A stretch of 64,000 bases of DNA from an uncultured Spirochaetales bacterium (GCA_949299185.1 CASFZR010000001.1:62001-126000), one strand, 5' to 3'; shown: positions 15,664 to 25,488, counted from the first letter of the stretch. Numbers and translations are program-made. The notes: generated by a model not told the origin, from the letters alone.

Positions 15664-16947
15664 ATGAGATTCCGCCTAGGCATCCTGCTTTCAGCTTTCA
15701 TGTTGTTCCTGTCATCATGCGCGACCACGACCGATGCGTATATCTCTGATATCGCATGGGATGATGATCTGACGCTTGAGGAGAAGCTTGTCGCATTCGG
15801 CGGCGAGAAGACGAAGGTTCCGATGCCTGATATGTTCTTCGATGGTACAGAGTGGCTTCATGCCCTCATCGATGTCATAGAGGATGCCGATGACTACATA
15901 TTGATATCCACGTTCCTTGGCTCGAGTTCCGAGAATCTCGAACCCCTTTACGATGTCATCAGGGAGAAGGCGGAAAGCGGGGTGGATGTCTATTTCATCA
16001 TGGACGGAACCTCCTCCTATGATATGACGGAGACGCAGTACTACATGACCCCGCTGTACTTCCTCCGTGAATCCGGCGTGCATCTCCTTGAGTATTCCCC
16101 GATCTCCGCTATGCGCCTTATCAATCCCATCTCGCTCGTGATAAGGGATCATCGCAAGCTCGTCGTCGTCGATGGCCGCCTTGCCGCTATCGGCGGGCTG
16201 AACCTCAACTACATATCGATGGGAGCCGGAGAAGGGAAGACCCAGAGGGACAGCATGTACCTCTTCGATTCCCCAGCCCTCGCAGAGACGCTGATGCATG
16301 CCTTCGTGGATAATTGGAACGCATCCAGCGTGGAGAAGCTCTCATACTCTGATTTCGCCGTCTATCCCGATGATTCGGGAATATATGACGCCTATCTCTT
16401 CAACAGGGGACCGGGAAGCGAGGCAAGCATATCAGGGATGTTCGCCTCTCTCTTCGGCAGTGCGGAGAGTCATATCCTCATGTTCCCATATCTTCCTATC
16501 CTTAATGAAGATATGGAGAATGGTGTCCGTCGTGCCGTTGATAGCGGCATAAGCGTTGAGATGATAATCCCCGTTGATCTCAGAGGGTATGCCGCTGGCG
16601 GCATGTACCATTACCTGCCAGAGCTGATCGAATCCACCGGAGCCGATGTGAGCCTTACGATCTGGGATGAGGATGGCGAGATCCTCCCACTCATGCATGA
16701 GAAGCTGATGATCGTGGACTCACGCTATGTCGTCATAGGCTCCACGAACTTCAACTTCCGTTCAATGGAGCTTTCCCATGAGCTATCGCTCGTGATAGAC
16801 AGCCCTGAGATCGCAAGGCTTCTCGAAGAGCATGTGGAGAGTGATGTGCGTCCGGTCTCCTTCCATCTTTCCCTGGAAGAGGCAGAGCGGCTTGAGAGAG
16901 AAGAGGGAAGCTTCCTTGCCTATCTCTTCATGTATTATGGAGGCTGA
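15664..16947 (+). CDS. Phospholipase D family lipoprotein (cardiolipin-synthase-like)
   Basis: This 427-residue protein has a lipoprotein signal (LFLSSC, Cys about 19) and two HKD-type active sites: IRDHRKLVVVDGRLAAIGG (about 160) and MHEKLMIVDSRYVVIGSTNF (about 345). PLD-fold proteins of this layout transfer phosphatidyl groups, as in cardiolipin synthesis, or hydrolyse phosphodiesters. The lipid anchor places the active sites outside the cytoplasm. It starts 1 nt after the stop of the upstream fusion gene. Two small exported-protein genes follow in the same direction. Confidence 0.88.
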   Translation: MRFRLGILLSAFMLFLSSCATTTDAYISDIAWDDDLTLEEKLVAFGGEKTKVPMPDMFFDGTEWLHALIDVIEDADDYILISTFLGSSSENLEPLYDVIREKAESGVDVYFIMDGTSSYDMTETQYYMTPLYFLRESGVHLLEYSPISAMRLINPISLVIRDHRKLVVVDGRLAAIGGLNLNYISMGAGEGKTQRDSMYLFDSPALAETLMHAFVDNWNASSVEKLSYSDFAVYPDDSGIYDAYLFNRGPGSEASISGMFASLFGSAESHILMFPYLPILNEDMENGVRRAVDSGISVEMIIPVDLRGYAAGGMYHYLPELIESTGADVSLTIWDEDGEILPLMHEKLMIVDSRYVVIGSTNFNFRSMELSHELSLVIDSPEIARLLEEHVESDVRPVSFHLSLEEAERLEREEGSFLAYLFMYYGG

Positions 16948-16948
16948 C

Positions 16949-17464
16949 GTGAGGCGTTTCCTGATTCTTCTGATCATCATGATCGCGGCATTTCCTGCAT
17001 TGTCAAGTCCGGCCATAGGCTATTCGCTTGCTCCTGTGGGCGAGCTTTCCCCGAATGAGCCATACGGAGCGCTGAATATCGCGCTGTTCTTCTCGCCTGA
17101 CAGGGAGATCCATGCGGGGGATGTGGAGATGAGCGTTGACCTCTCTCCATACGGGCATGTGTTCCAGGCGGCTAATCTCCGTATATCCACTCCTGTATTT
17201 GCTACCACGGATCATCCGTTCAACGTGCTGTTCCCGAATACGATGCTCTGGGCTCCGAAGGTGTCGCTGGGAGGGCAGTACAGGATGCCCGATGAATGGA
17301 ATATACTGCTTGGCATAGCCCCGTTCTCATTTCAGGATACCAATTTCGTCTTCGAGTTCTTCTCGCCTTACGCGCTCTATTCAATTACTGAAGACAGCTG
17401 GGGCTGGGGGATGTATGTGCTGCGTTTCTCGTATTTCTTCGGTCACGGGGAGGGTAGAAGATGA
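16949..17464 (+). CDS. Exported protein of unknown function, possible outer-membrane barrel (1)
   Basis: The GTG at 16949 is preferred because GGAGG ends 5 nt upstream. It gives a 171-residue protein with a clear signal peptide (RRFLILLIIMIAAFPALSS). The mature part alternates polar and aromatic/hydrophobic residues, with many Tyr, Phe and Trp and short turns, and it ends in FSYFFGHGEGRR. This suggests beta-strands such as those of a small outer-membrane or surface protein. I do not recognise a family. The next gene overlaps by 4 bp and has similar length and character, so the two may form a pair. Confidence 0.7.
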   Translation: MRRFLILLIIMIAAFPALSSPAIGYSLAPVGELSPNEPYGALNIALFFSPDREIHAGDVEMSVDLSPYGHVFQAANLRISTPVFATTDHPFNVLFPNTMLWAPKVSLGGQYRMPDEWNILLGIAPFSFQDTNFVFEFFSPYALYSITEDSWGWGMYVLRFSYFFGHGEGRR

Positions 17465-17979
17465 GGAAGATACTTATCATCCTGATGCTCGTTATCGCGT
17501 CTCTTTCGCTTTCCGCATCCGATCATCATGATATCTCCCTGTCATTCGGACACTCGATGTACCGCTGGCCGGAGCGAGGGATAAGCTTCTCATATGGCAT
17601 CAACATAGGGCTGTCAGAGCGTTGGGAGATGGGGCTGTGGGGGATATCCGAGGCCGTGCCTCATCCATTCCAGAGCAACCTCTTCGGCCTCGATTTCTCC
17701 TATGCCCTGATGGGAAGGAGATCCACCGCATCGAAGGTGGCTGGTTCCGGCATCAACACGCTCATCTCAGCAGGTGGATTCTATCGTACCGATAATAACG
17801 GCGCTGGGCCTATCATATCCATCACGCCTCTTACCGTAGGAAGCCCGGTTACCGGAAGGCGTGAGCGCCTCTTGAAGACCGGGGTGGGATACGATGCCGT
17901 CAATAACGAGATCGTCGTCATCTTCTCCCTGCTGAACCTAGATTACTACGTCAGGGGAACCTACAGGGATTATCTCTGA
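17461..17979 (+). CDS. Exported protein of unknown function, possible outer-membrane barrel (2)
   Basis: This 172-residue protein has a signal peptide (RKILIILMLVIASLSLSAS). The mature region is rich in Gly, Tyr and Trp and in alternating strand patterns such as GISFSYGINIGLSERWEMGL, as in small beta-barrel proteins. ATGA overlap with the preceding gene indicates translational coupling. No family is recognised. It is convergent with rpiB, with 1 bp between the stops and no clear terminator hairpin. Confidence 0.7.
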   Translation: MRKILIILMLVIASLSLSASDHHDISLSFGHSMYRWPERGISFSYGINIGLSERWEMGLWGISEAVPHPFQSNLFGLDFSYALMGRRSTASKVAGSGINTLISAGGFYRTDNNGAGPIISITPLTVGSPVTGRRERLLKTGVGYDAVNNEIVVIFSLLNLDYYVRGTYRDYL

Positions 17980-17980
17980 C

Positions 17981-18421
17981 CTATTTCCCTTCCAGCGCCA
18001 TCATCTTTGCGATGCGTCTCTCATGTCTCCCGCCTTCGAATGTGGCATCGATATAGGCATCGAGTATATCCAGAGGATCCTCGCTGTACTCTACACGGCC
18101 ACCGAAGGCGATGAAGTTCGCGTCATTATGCCTTTTAGTCATCTCCGCTGAATACTTCGTCTGGGGAAGCGCGCATCGGATACCCTTCATCTTGTTTGCG
18201 GATATCGAGATGCCGATTCCTGTGCCGCAGAGGAGGACGCCGAAGTCATAACCGCCCTTCCTGTACTCCTCCACGCATTCCTCAGCCTTGTCAGGATAAT
18301 CGACAGATTCTTCCTTATCCGTGCCGAGGTAAGTGACATCTATGCCTCTCTCCCTCAGGTGTCCTACGATCCTTGCGGCAAGATCCACAGCTCCATGATC
18401 GTTCGCTACTACGGCTCTCAT
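17981..18421 (-). CDS. rpiB: Ribose-5-phosphate isomerase B
   Basis: This 146-residue cytoplasmic enzyme interconverts ribose 5-phosphate and ribulose 5-phosphate in the pentose phosphate pathway. Family features are the N-terminal NDHGAVDLA phosphate-binding region, the catalytic Cys in GVLLCGTGIGISI (about 70) and RCAL further on. GGAAGGAG lies upstream of the start on the minus strand. It is divergent from ppaC, with a 44-bp shared intergenic region. LacAB-type isomerases are related, but the length and motifs fit RpiB. Confidence 0.92.
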   Translation of the reverse strand: MRAVVANDHGAVDLAARIVGHLRERGIDVTYLGTDKEESVDYPDKAEECVEEYRKGGYDFGVLLCGTGIGISISANKMKGIRCALPQTKYSAEMTKRHNDANFIAFGGRVEYSEDPLDILDAYIDATFEGGRHERRIAKMMALEGK

Positions 18422-18453
18422 CGTGACTCCTTCCCCTTTGACCGTTTTCAGTC

Positions 18454-18459
18454 TACCAT
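18454..18459 (+). promoter_or_regulatory. Candidate leaderless -10 box of ppaC
   Basis: TACCAT ends exactly 6 nt before ATG 18466, and no ribosome site is present. The region 17 bp further upstream (TTCCCC) is a poor -35, so confidence is limited. Confidence 0.35.
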
Positions 18460-18465
18460 TATTTC

Positions 18466-20094
18466 ATGAAAGTATATATCACCGGACACAGGAATCCTGA
18501 CATGGACTCGGTCTGCGCGGCATACTCATATGCGGTGCTGAAGAACCAGGTTGATCCAGCCAATGAGTATATCCCGGTCATGCTAGGGCCGGCAAACGGC
18601 CACACCAAGCGGGTCTTCGGCAGCCTAGGGATAGAGCTTCCGCGATTCCTCCATGATGTCAGGCCTCGGGTGGGAGAGGTCGAGAAACGGCCTGTGATGT
18701 CTGTCTCCTCTTCCGATCCCGTATATGCCCTCATGGATATATTCCTGCGACGGCGTCCCTCTGTGGTGCCCGTGATCGATGATGGATCATATAGATGCCT
18801 CCTTTCCGCTGATGATATAAACGCGTTCTTCCTCAGGGAGAACACCAGCTTCGGACGGCAGAGCTACCTGCTTTCCGAGGATAATATCGAACGGGTCATA
18901 GAAGGCGAGTATCTAAAGCGGGGCTCTTCCGTTACCGTGCGTGCCCCGTACATGGTCGGAGCGATGGAGTATCAGGTTTATCTTGAGCGGCTTGACAAGC
19001 TGAAGGAGAAGCCTGTGCTTGTCGTAGGATACAGGCGTAAGCATATCCTCGCCGCGATGGAGCGCTCCGTGCCTGGTATCGTCATAACCGGGGTAAGCGA
19101 TCCTACGCGCATGGATATAGATTTCTCTTCATATCCTGGCTTTGTCTATCTTTCCTTCTTGGATACTGCAGAGACCCTGAGGCTCCTGCGTCTCTCCACG
19201 CCTATTTCCGACATACTTCCTGAGGATGAGGCCGTAAGGCTCGATTGGGACATGCTCTTCGACGATGCCAAGCGTAAGCTTCAGGATAGCGGTTACAGGG
19301 GGCTTTCCGTATTCCGCGGCGATGAATGGACGGGATTCGTGACCCGTCGTTGCTTCCTAGACAAGCCGCGGCAGCGGATGATCCTCGTGGACCATAATGA
19401 GGCGGAGCAGAGCGTGCCGGGAATCGAGGATGCCGAGATCATCGAGATCCTCGATCATCACAGGCTTGCCCCGCCGCGTATGCGTAACCCGATCTACATC
19501 GTCTCTGAACCGCTTGGCTCCACATGCAGCATAGTATATGAGCAGTTCAGGAAGTGGGGTGCCGATATAGATAAGACCACCGCGCGTGTCATGCTCTCAG
19601 GCCTCGTCGCTGATACCGTGATGCTCAAGAGCCCTACGACGACCGAGTATGACAGGCATGTCGCGAGGCGCCTTACCGCGATAGGGGAGATCGAGGACTT
19701 CGATGGATTCTGCCGCGATATCTTCTCCGAGGAGAAGGGCTTGGCTGATCTTGATCCGCGCACCGTCATTGAGAGCGATATGAAGACATATTCCGAGAAG
19801 GGCGTGAGATTCGCTATCGGACAGATCGAGATCATGGCCCTTGAGGAGGTCCGTGAGATAAAGGATAGATATCTTGAGGCGCTGGAAGAGGTGAGGAACG
19901 CACGCGAGGTTGACTGGTGCATGCTCCTAATCACGGACGTGATACGGGAGAACTCCCTGCTGCTGATGACTCCGTTCCCCAAGGAGGGCGCCTTGATATA
20001 CGACAAGGTCGAGGATGGCGTCTATGATCTTCCCGGAGTGCTGTCGAGGAAGAAGCAGCTGCTGCCTGAGATTCTAAGGGTCCTCGACAACTAG
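18466..20094 (+). CDS. ppaC: Manganese-dependent inorganic pyrophosphatase with CBS and DRTGG domains (family II)
   Basis: This 542-residue enzyme hydrolyses pyrophosphate to drive biosynthesis. The catalytic DHH domain is split around regulatory inserts: ITGHRNPDMDSVCAAY (about 5-20), then two CBS repeats and a DRTGG-type region (about 65-290), then VDHNEAEQSVPG (about 308) and ILDHHRL (about 330). The C-terminal DHHA2 domain follows. CBS-containing family II enzymes are inhibited by AMP/ADP and activated by ATP or diadenosine polyphosphates (family knowledge). The end overlaps that of the convergent (p)ppGpp synthetase by 4 bp. Confidence 0.92.
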   Translation: MKVYITGHRNPDMDSVCAAYSYAVLKNQVDPANEYIPVMLGPANGHTKRVFGSLGIELPRFLHDVRPRVGEVEKRPVMSVSSSDPVYALMDIFLRRRPSVVPVIDDGSYRCLLSADDINAFFLRENTSFGRQSYLLSEDNIERVIEGEYLKRGSSVTVRAPYMVGAMEYQVYLERLDKLKEKPVLVVGYRRKHILAAMERSVPGIVITGVSDPTRMDIDFSSYPGFVYLSFLDTAETLRLLRLSTPISDILPEDEAVRLDWDMLFDDAKRKLQDSGYRGLSVFRGDEWTGFVTRRCFLDKPRQRMILVDHNEAEQSVPGIEDAEIIEILDHHRLAPPRMRNPIYIVSEPLGSTCSIVYEQFRKWGADIDKTTARVMLSGLVADTVMLKSPTTTEYDRHVARRLTAIGEIEDFDGFCRDIFSEEKGLADLDPRTVIESDMKTYSEKGVRFAIGQIEIMALEEVREIKDRYLEALEEVRNAREVDWCMLLITDVIRENSLLLMTPFPKEGALIYDKVEDGVYDLPGVLSRKKQLLPEILRVLDN

Positions 20095-22172
20095 ACTCCC
20101 TGTATCCTCTTTATCGAAGGTATCTGGCGGATGGCCTGGGTAGTCTTTCTCATAGCGTCCTCGTTGTCCGCGCTGACGGTGAACGTGCCTACCATGGCCT
20201 GGGTAGTCTTTCTCATAGCGTCCTCGTTGTCCGCGCTGACGGTGAACGTGCCTACCAGTCCTTCCGGGCCTGCGTCCAGCGAGCCCTGGATCAGATGGCC
20301 TCCATGCTTGCGCACGGCATTATCGATCTCTCCGAAGAGTTCAGTGTTCTCCTTGGCAACCACCGAGAAGCGCCTGACAAGCTCCTGACTGTCCCATTCC
20401 ACGGGGACGATCCTCTCCTCGGCCTCAGGCATGTTCCTCAGGTTCGGGCAGTCCCTCTTGTGTATGACGTAGCCTCTTCCTCTGGTCACGTATGCCACGA
20501 TATCATCGCCGTGGACAGGGTTGCAGCATTTAGCGAAGTCGAAGAGTATGTTGCTGTTGTCGCCTATTATGACGGTCCCCTTCTTGTCCCTTGAGATGAA
20601 CCTGAGCCCCTGCATCGGGGGAATCAGGGGCTTCGGAGCCTCCTGCGCAGGCTGTGCCTTCTTCCTGTCTTCGGCTTGCGGTGCCGCGATAGGGATATTC
20701 GATGTCTCGTTCTTGTTGAGCCAGGCCCTGATCTTCTTCCTTGCTGAGTTAGTCTGGGCATATTCAAGCCACTGCTGATTGGGGTGTGCGTTCGGGCTGG
20801 TGAGTATCTCGACGATCTGGGTGTTCGTGAGCGGCTTGTTCAAGGGGATTATTGAGCCATCAGCCCTCGCTCCGGAGCAGTGGTTGCCGATCTCCGAGTG
20901 GACCTTGTACGCGAAGTCCAGTGCCGTGGATCCTACAGGCAGCTCTATGACATGGCCCTGCGGCGTGAAGACCACGATGGAATCCTTCAGAAGCTCGTTC
21001 TTGATCTCATCCATGAAGTCCTCGCTCTGCTCGATCTCCTTCGACCATGTCTTTATCTTGCGGATGATCTTCTGGTAGTTGATGGAGTCAACGGTCTTCC
21101 ATGTGCCGGATTCGGATCCCGATGCGGCCTTGTATGCCCAGTGGGCGGCAACGCCTTCCTCGGCCGTCTTATGCATCTCCTGGGTCCTGATCTGTATCTC
21201 AAGATGCCTGTTCTGAGGCCCGAGGACGGTGGTGTGCAGGGACTGGTAGTTATTGGCCTTAGGCATCGCTATGTAGTCCTTGAACCGGCCCTCAATGGGA
21301 ATCCAGGTGGAATGGATGATGCCGAGTATGGTGTAGCACTCGACAGTCGTCTGGCAGATCACGCGGATACCTAGGATATCGTAGATCTCATCGATCTCCT
21401 TCTTCCTCTTCTTGATCTTCTGATAGATGGAGTAGGCATGCTTCACCCGTCCCGTGATCTCGATATCGGTTATGCCGGCCTTGCGGCAGGCCTCCGCGAT
21501 CGCCCTCGATACCTGCTTGATGTATGCGGTATACTCGCCCTTCTTTTCCAGAAGATATCCTGAGATGTAATCATATGATTCGGGCTTGAGCGCCTTCAGC
21601 GAGAGATCCTCCAGCTCGCTCTTTATCGTCTGCATGCCTAGGCTGTCAGCGATCGGGGCGAAGATATCGAGGCAATCCTGCGCAAACGCGCGCCTCCTTT
21701 CTGGCGATAGCCCTGATATGGTACGCATGTTATGTAGCTTGTCGGCAAGCTTGATGAGGATCACCCTCAGGTCCTTGGACATGGCGAAGAACATCTTTTT
21801 GATCGTCTCCGCTTCCTGTATGGACTTCTCATTGGTGATGCGGCTTATCTTCGTCACCGCCTGTACCATCTCGCCGACTTCCTTGCCGAATATGGTGGAG
21901 ATCTCCTCCTCGGTGGTGTCCGTATCCTCAAGGGTGTCATGAAGGAGGCCCGCGGATACCGTGTCGGCATCCATGCCGATCTGCATCAGTATCTCCGCTA
22001 CGGCTATGGGGTGGATGATATAAGGCTGTCCGGACTTCCGCTTCTGATCTCCGTGCTTCTTCGCGGCGAATACCGCAGCCGAGGCGATCTTATCCTTGTC
22101 CTCGTCCGAGTACCTTATGATCTTCTTTACGAACTTGTCGACCAGATCCTTGTTAGGAAAGTCTTGTCCCAT
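20091..22172 (-). CDS. rel: Bifunctional (p)ppGpp synthetase/hydrolase (RelA/SpoT homologue)
   Basis: This 693-residue stringent-response enzyme shows, in order: HD hydrolase (HPIAVAEILMQIGMD, LLHDTLEDTD, about 50-100), synthetase (RVKHAYSIYQKIKKR, IYDILGIRVI, GRFKDYIAMPKANNYQSLHT, about 240-320), TGS (VVFTPQGHVIELP, about 400), a Cys-containing zinc-finger region (FAKCCNPVHGDD, HKRDCPNL) and a C-terminal ACT domain. The RFKD motif is the form found in bifunctional Rel enzymes (RelA has an acidic variant). The ACT domain carries an exact 21-residue tandem duplication (VGTFTVSADNEDAMRKTTQA plus one residue). It starts inside the 3' end of prmC, giving a prfA-prmC-rel operon. Confidence 0.94.
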   Translation of the reverse strand: MGQDFPNKDLVDKFVKKIIRYSDEDKDKIASAAVFAAKKHGDQKRKSGQPYIIHPIAVAEILMQIGMDADTVSAGLLHDTLEDTDTTEEEISTIFGKEVGEMVQAVTKISRITNEKSIQEAETIKKMFFAMSKDLRVILIKLADKLHNMRTISGLSPERRRAFAQDCLDIFAPIADSLGMQTIKSELEDLSLKALKPESYDYISGYLLEKKGEYTAYIKQVSRAIAEACRKAGITDIEITGRVKHAYSIYQKIKKRKKEIDEIYDILGIRVICQTTVECYTILGIIHSTWIPIEGRFKDYIAMPKANNYQSLHTTVLGPQNRHLEIQIRTQEMHKTAEEGVAAHWAYKAASGSESGTWKTVDSINYQKIIRKIKTWSKEIEQSEDFMDEIKNELLKDSIVVFTPQGHVIELPVGSTALDFAYKVHSEIGNHCSGARADGSIIPLNKPLTNTQIVEILTSPNAHPNQQWLEYAQTNSARKKIRAWLNKNETSNIPIAAPQAEDRKKAQPAQEAPKPLIPPMQGLRFISRDKKGTVIIGDNSNILFDFAKCCNPVHGDDIVAYVTRGRGYVIHKRDCPNLRNMPEAEERIVPVEWDSQELVRRFSVVAKENTELFGEIDNAVRKHGGHLIQGSLDAGPEGLVGTFTVSADNEDAMRKTTQAMVGTFTVSADNEDAMRKTTQAIRQIPSIKRIQGV
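20131..20256. repeat. Perfect 63-bp tandem duplication inside rel
   Basis: Two identical 63-bp units (20131-20193 and 20194-20256) lie head to tail, with no mismatch and in frame. They encode a beta-strand and the following helix of the ACT domain twice. Confidence 0.95.
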
Positions 22173-22974
22173 GAACCACCCGTTCCTTTCCAGCAGCGTC
22201 CTTCGCTACGGCTATCTCAGAAAAACCTTCGTTTCTGAGTATTCTAGCACAGCTCTCTGTCTGCCGATAGTCGCACTCTATGGCAAGGACACCACCTTCA
22301 TTAAGATAATCAGGGGAAAGCGAGATGATTGACCGTATGATTCCTAGTCCGTCCTCATCACCTCCCAAAAGCGCGAGAGAAGGCTCTGCCTTAACGTCCT
22401 TGTCGGTCTCCTCGTACCAGGACTGGGTGAGATATGGCGGATTCGTCGCTATGATATCGAAGCGCTCTCCACGCCATGGCTCGAAGAGGGAGCCGAGGCG
22501 CGCGTCAGGCGCTGCCCCTATGTTCCTCTCATAGTTGCAGGAGGCTATCGCAAGGGCCTTCTCGGAGATATCTGACATGGCGACGGGGATGCCGAGCGAG
22601 TGGGCGAGGGCGGTCGCTATCGCGCCGCTTCCGGTACAGAGGTCCAGGATACGCGGATTCTCATATCCTCTGGCGTATCCAAGCACGATATCCACAAGCG
22701 TTTCCGTGTCAGGGCGAGGAATCAGCACATCCTTCGTGACGCGGAATGGTAGCCCATAGAACTCCTTTTCTCCTGTTATATAGGCCATCGGAGTACCTGA
22801 AAGACGCCGTTCCACGAGTTCTCTGGCCATTGCCACCTCGCTGTCGCTGAGAGATGTGTCGGCCTCGGTCAGCTGATGGATATCATCAAGCCCGGTTGCG
22901 ATACGCATGATGATCCGTACGTCTAGGCTATCGATCCTCGCAAGCAGCTCTCTCTTGAGTTCCCGGACCCTCAC
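22153..22974 (-). CDS. prmC: Peptide chain release factor N5-glutamine methyltransferase
   Basis: This 273-residue SAM-dependent enzyme methylates the Gln of the GGQ motif of release factors. Motifs are the SAM site [14 protein letters not shown] (about 115) and the catalytic NPPY in [11 protein letters not shown] (about 182). The N-terminal helical domain (1-75) recognises the factor. It lies directly downstream of its substrate gene prfA with a 4-bp overlap, and upstream of rel with a 20-bp overlap. Confidence 0.95.
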   Translation of the reverse strand: MRVRELKRELLARIDSLDVRIIMRIATGLDDIHQLTEADTSLSDSEVAMARELVERRLSGTPMAYITGEKEFYGLPFRVTKDVLIPRPDTETLVDIVLGYARGYENPRILDLCTGSGAIATALAHSLGIPVAMSDISEKALAIASCNYERNIGAAPDARLGSLFEPWRGERFDIIATNPPYLTQSWYEETDKDVKAEPSLALLGGDEDGLGIIRSIISLSPDYLNEGGVLAIECDYRQTESCARILRNEGFSEIAVAKDAAGKERVVHGTRLS

Positions 22975-24035
22975 GCTTCCTTGAGCGCCTCTTCGCCGGC
23001 TGCAAGCTTCAGGGCATCGATGATCTCATCAAGCTCTCCTTCCATCACGAGATCGAGCTTGTAGAGCGTAAGGTTTATGCGATGATCCGTGACCCTGTTC
23101 TGCGGGAAGTTGTATGTGCGTATGCGCTCGGACCTGTCTCCGCTTCCCACCTGGCTCTTGCGCGCGTCTGCCCTTTCCTTCTGCTTCTTCGCCTCTTCTG
23201 CCTCATAGAGCCTTGCCCGGAGTACCCTCATCGCCTTGGCCCTGTTCTTTATCTGTGACTTCTCATCCTGGCAGATGACGACTATGCCCGTGGGGATATG
23301 CGTTATGCGCACGGCGCTGTCGGTGGTGTTGACGCACTGTCCGCCAGGGCCGCCCGCCCTCATGACATCTATCCTGAGGTCTTCCTGCCTTATCTCGATA
23401 TCTGTCTCCTCCGCCTCAGGCAGCACTGCTACCGTGATCGCGGATGTATGTATGCGTCCCCCTGATTCCGTTTCCGGGACGCGCTGGACGCGATGCACGC
23501 CTGATTCGAAGCGGAGGGAGCCATAGACATCCTTGCCTGATATGGAAAGCACGATCTCCTTAAGTCCACCGATGCCTGACTCGCTCTGGCTCATGATCTC
23601 TATCTTCCAGTGCTTCTTCTCCGCATAGCGTGAGTACATCCTGAAGATATCCTGGGCAAAGAGGGATGCCTCATCTCCTCCCGTTCCGGCCCTGATCTCC
23701 ATGATGATGTTCTTGCCCTCAAGAGGATCTGGGGGTATGAGGAGCATCCGGCACTCCTTCTCGGCGCTCTCATAGCGCTTCTCAAGCTCCGCGATCTCTT
23801 CCTTTGCCATCTCTATCAGCTCTGCGTCGCTCTCTTCCTTGAGCATCTCCCTGGAGCCTTCGATCTCGTCACGGATCGCGCTCATCTCCTCCATCTTCTC
23901 TATGACGGGAGCGAGGTGGGATCTTTCCTGCATCAGCTCCTTGTATCTCTTCATATCAGAGAGTACCTCTGGCGAAGAGAGGCGATTATCTATCTCCTCA
24001 AGCTGCGTTCTGTATTCTGGAAGTCTCTCAAGCAT
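22971..24035 (-). CDS. prfA: Peptide chain release factor 1
   Basis: This 354-residue factor terminates translation at UAA and UAG. It has the N-terminal helical domain, the stop-codon recognition region and the peptidyl-tRNA hydrolysis loop GGPGGQCVN (about 230). The C-terminal segment ends in [15 protein letters not shown], typical of RF1. GAGGTAGAGA lies just before the start on the minus strand. It forms an operon with prmC and rel. Confidence 0.95.
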   Translation of the reverse strand: MLERLPEYRTQLEEIDNRLSSPEVLSDMKRYKELMQERSHLAPVIEKMEEMSAIRDEIEGSREMLKEESDAELIEMAKEEIAELEKRYESAEKECRMLLIPPDPLEGKNIIMEIRAGTGGDEASLFAQDIFRMYSRYAEKKHWKIEIMSQSESGIGGLKEIVLSISGKDVYGSLRFESGVHRVQRVPETESGGRIHTSAITVAVLPEAEETDIEIRQEDLRIDVMRAGGPGGQCVNTTDSAVRITHIPTGIVVICQDEKSQIKNRAKAMRVLRARLYEAEEAKKQKERADARKSQVGSGDRSERIRTYNFPQNRVTDHRINLTLYKLDLVMEGELDEIIDALKLAAGEEALKEA

Positions 24036-24087
24036 TCTCTACCTCAGAAGGGGAGTATATCAACGTAGGCTCTCTCTTTCAAAGCCT

Positions 24088-25482
24088 TCATCTGAGTATC
24101 CTGTCATATAGCTCCTCGCCATACTCCTTAAGGCGGAGGAGGATCATCTTCTCCTTGGCGTTCGTGTCTAGGGAGTTCAGCTTCTCCTCGATCGTGCGCA
24201 TATACAGCTCATAGGTCAGGGCCTTCTCAGCCGGCGGATTGAGCAGTCGGAGCGCGCAGAAGTTCCTCCAGCTCTCCCTGTCCTTCTCGCTCAGTGTCTC
24301 CGGCCAGTTCCTCGCGACCTGCCTCCAGAGGATCTTGTGGTACTTCGGATTGTCGAAGAGATGCTCTCCCTTCTTAAGCCTGTCCTCAGGCCTGAGTGCC
24401 CTGATAGAGGCCATCACGCCCTTGTCATGGTCTGAGGGAAAACCCTGGTATATCGAGAGGTCGGGATCGATCTCTCCCTCATTGATCTCCTCCCTCGCGC
24501 CCAGTATCGCCTTCTTCGAGAGAGCAGGGGCGGCTATCGCCATGCCGGCCTTGCGGATGATCTCCCTCTTGGTGAATCCCAGACGCTTCTCGCTCTCCTC
24601 ATCCAGCACCGAGATCGGGGCGATGAAGGGCGAGCGGTTGATCATCAGCCGCACGATTCCTGTCTCCTGATACGTCCCCTTCGGATCGGCGGGGATATCC
24701 CTCGTGAGGTCGAAGCAGTAGAGGGCCGCGCTCTTCTCGGTCTCGTAGAAGAGGGGAAGGAGTGGCCTCGTGTTTCCCTTCTCTGAGACGAACATCGGCT
24801 GCGTGTTCAGGAAGGGCTTATGGGCAAGGACGTCTATCGCCGTGGATATCTCCCTTCTCGTCCTATGCTCAAGGGCCCATTTGAATAGGTTGGGCTGCTT
24901 TTCCTTTATCAGGCGGGCCACCGCGATCGTCGCATAGACATCAACGAGCGCGTCATGCGCCCCTTCCTGCTCTATATGGTTCTCGGCGGTAAGGTCGGTA
25001 AGACGGAAGGAGGGAGCCCCTGTCTCCTCGTTGAGCGTAGTGAACGTGATGCCATCCGGCCTGAGGTCATGGGTTGCCCTCACCAGGTTTATGATGTCCC
25101 AGCGCGAGCAGCCATTGAGGTACTCCCTGTCAAATGGGTCATAGAGATTCCTATAGAGCGTGGAGCGTATCACCTCATCATCGAATCCGATGCTGTTATA
25201 GCCTGTGGTGATGGTGTTCGGAACCATGAACTCCTCTCTCAGACGCTTGATGAATTCGGCCTCTATCATTCCCTCCTCATTCACCTTCTGCGGCGTGATG
25301 CCCGTTATGAGGCAGGATTCGGGTGAGGGAAGGTAGTCAGGGGAGAGCCTGCAGTAGAGCAGGAGCGGCTCCCCGATGATATTCAGGTCCATATCGGTGC
25401 GGATGCAAGCGGCCTGCGCTATCCTGTCATACCGCGGATTCAGGCCGAATGTCTCAAGGTCATACCAGAGAAAAGTCTTCAT
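24088..25482 (-). CDS. sbcB: Exodeoxyribonuclease I
   Basis: This 464-residue 3'-5' single-strand DNA exonuclease has the DEDD nuclease domain at the N-terminus (FLWYDLETFGLNPRYDRIAQ; GYNSIGFDDEVIR about 100; HDALVDVYATIAVARL about 180), followed by SH3-like and helical extensions as in E. coli ExoI. It acts in mismatch repair and recombination. The length is close to the E. coli enzyme (about 475). No ribosome site is seen. A -10 TATTAT lies exactly 6 nt before the start codon, so it may be translated from a leaderless mRNA. Confidence 0.93.
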   Translation of the reverse strand: MKTFLWYDLETFGLNPRYDRIAQAACIRTDMDLNIIGEPLLLYCRLSPDYLPSPESCLITGITPQKVNEEGMIEAEFIKRLREEFMVPNTITTGYNSIGFDDEVIRSTLYRNLYDPFDREYLNGCSRWDIINLVRATHDLRPDGITFTTLNEETGAPSFRLTDLTAENHIEQEGAHDALVDVYATIAVARLIKEKQPNLFKWALEHRTRREISTAIDVLAHKPFLNTQPMFVSEKGNTRPLLPLFYETEKSAALYCFDLTRDIPADPKGTYQETGIVRLMINRSPFIAPISVLDEESEKRLGFTKREIIRKAGMAIAAPALSKKAILGAREEINEGEIDPDLSIYQGFPSDHDKGVMASIRALRPEDRLKKGEHLFDNPKYHKILWRQVARNWPETLSEKDRESWRNFCALRLLNPPAEKALTYELYMRTIEEKLNSLDTNAKEKMILLRLKEYGEELYDRILR

Positions 25483-25488
25483 ATATGG

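Noticed and set aside
14599..23800. Many open frames of 60-200 codons antisense to the real genes
   Set aside because: All lie opposite or out of frame with genes that have clear motifs, and none has a family pattern or ribosome site of its own.
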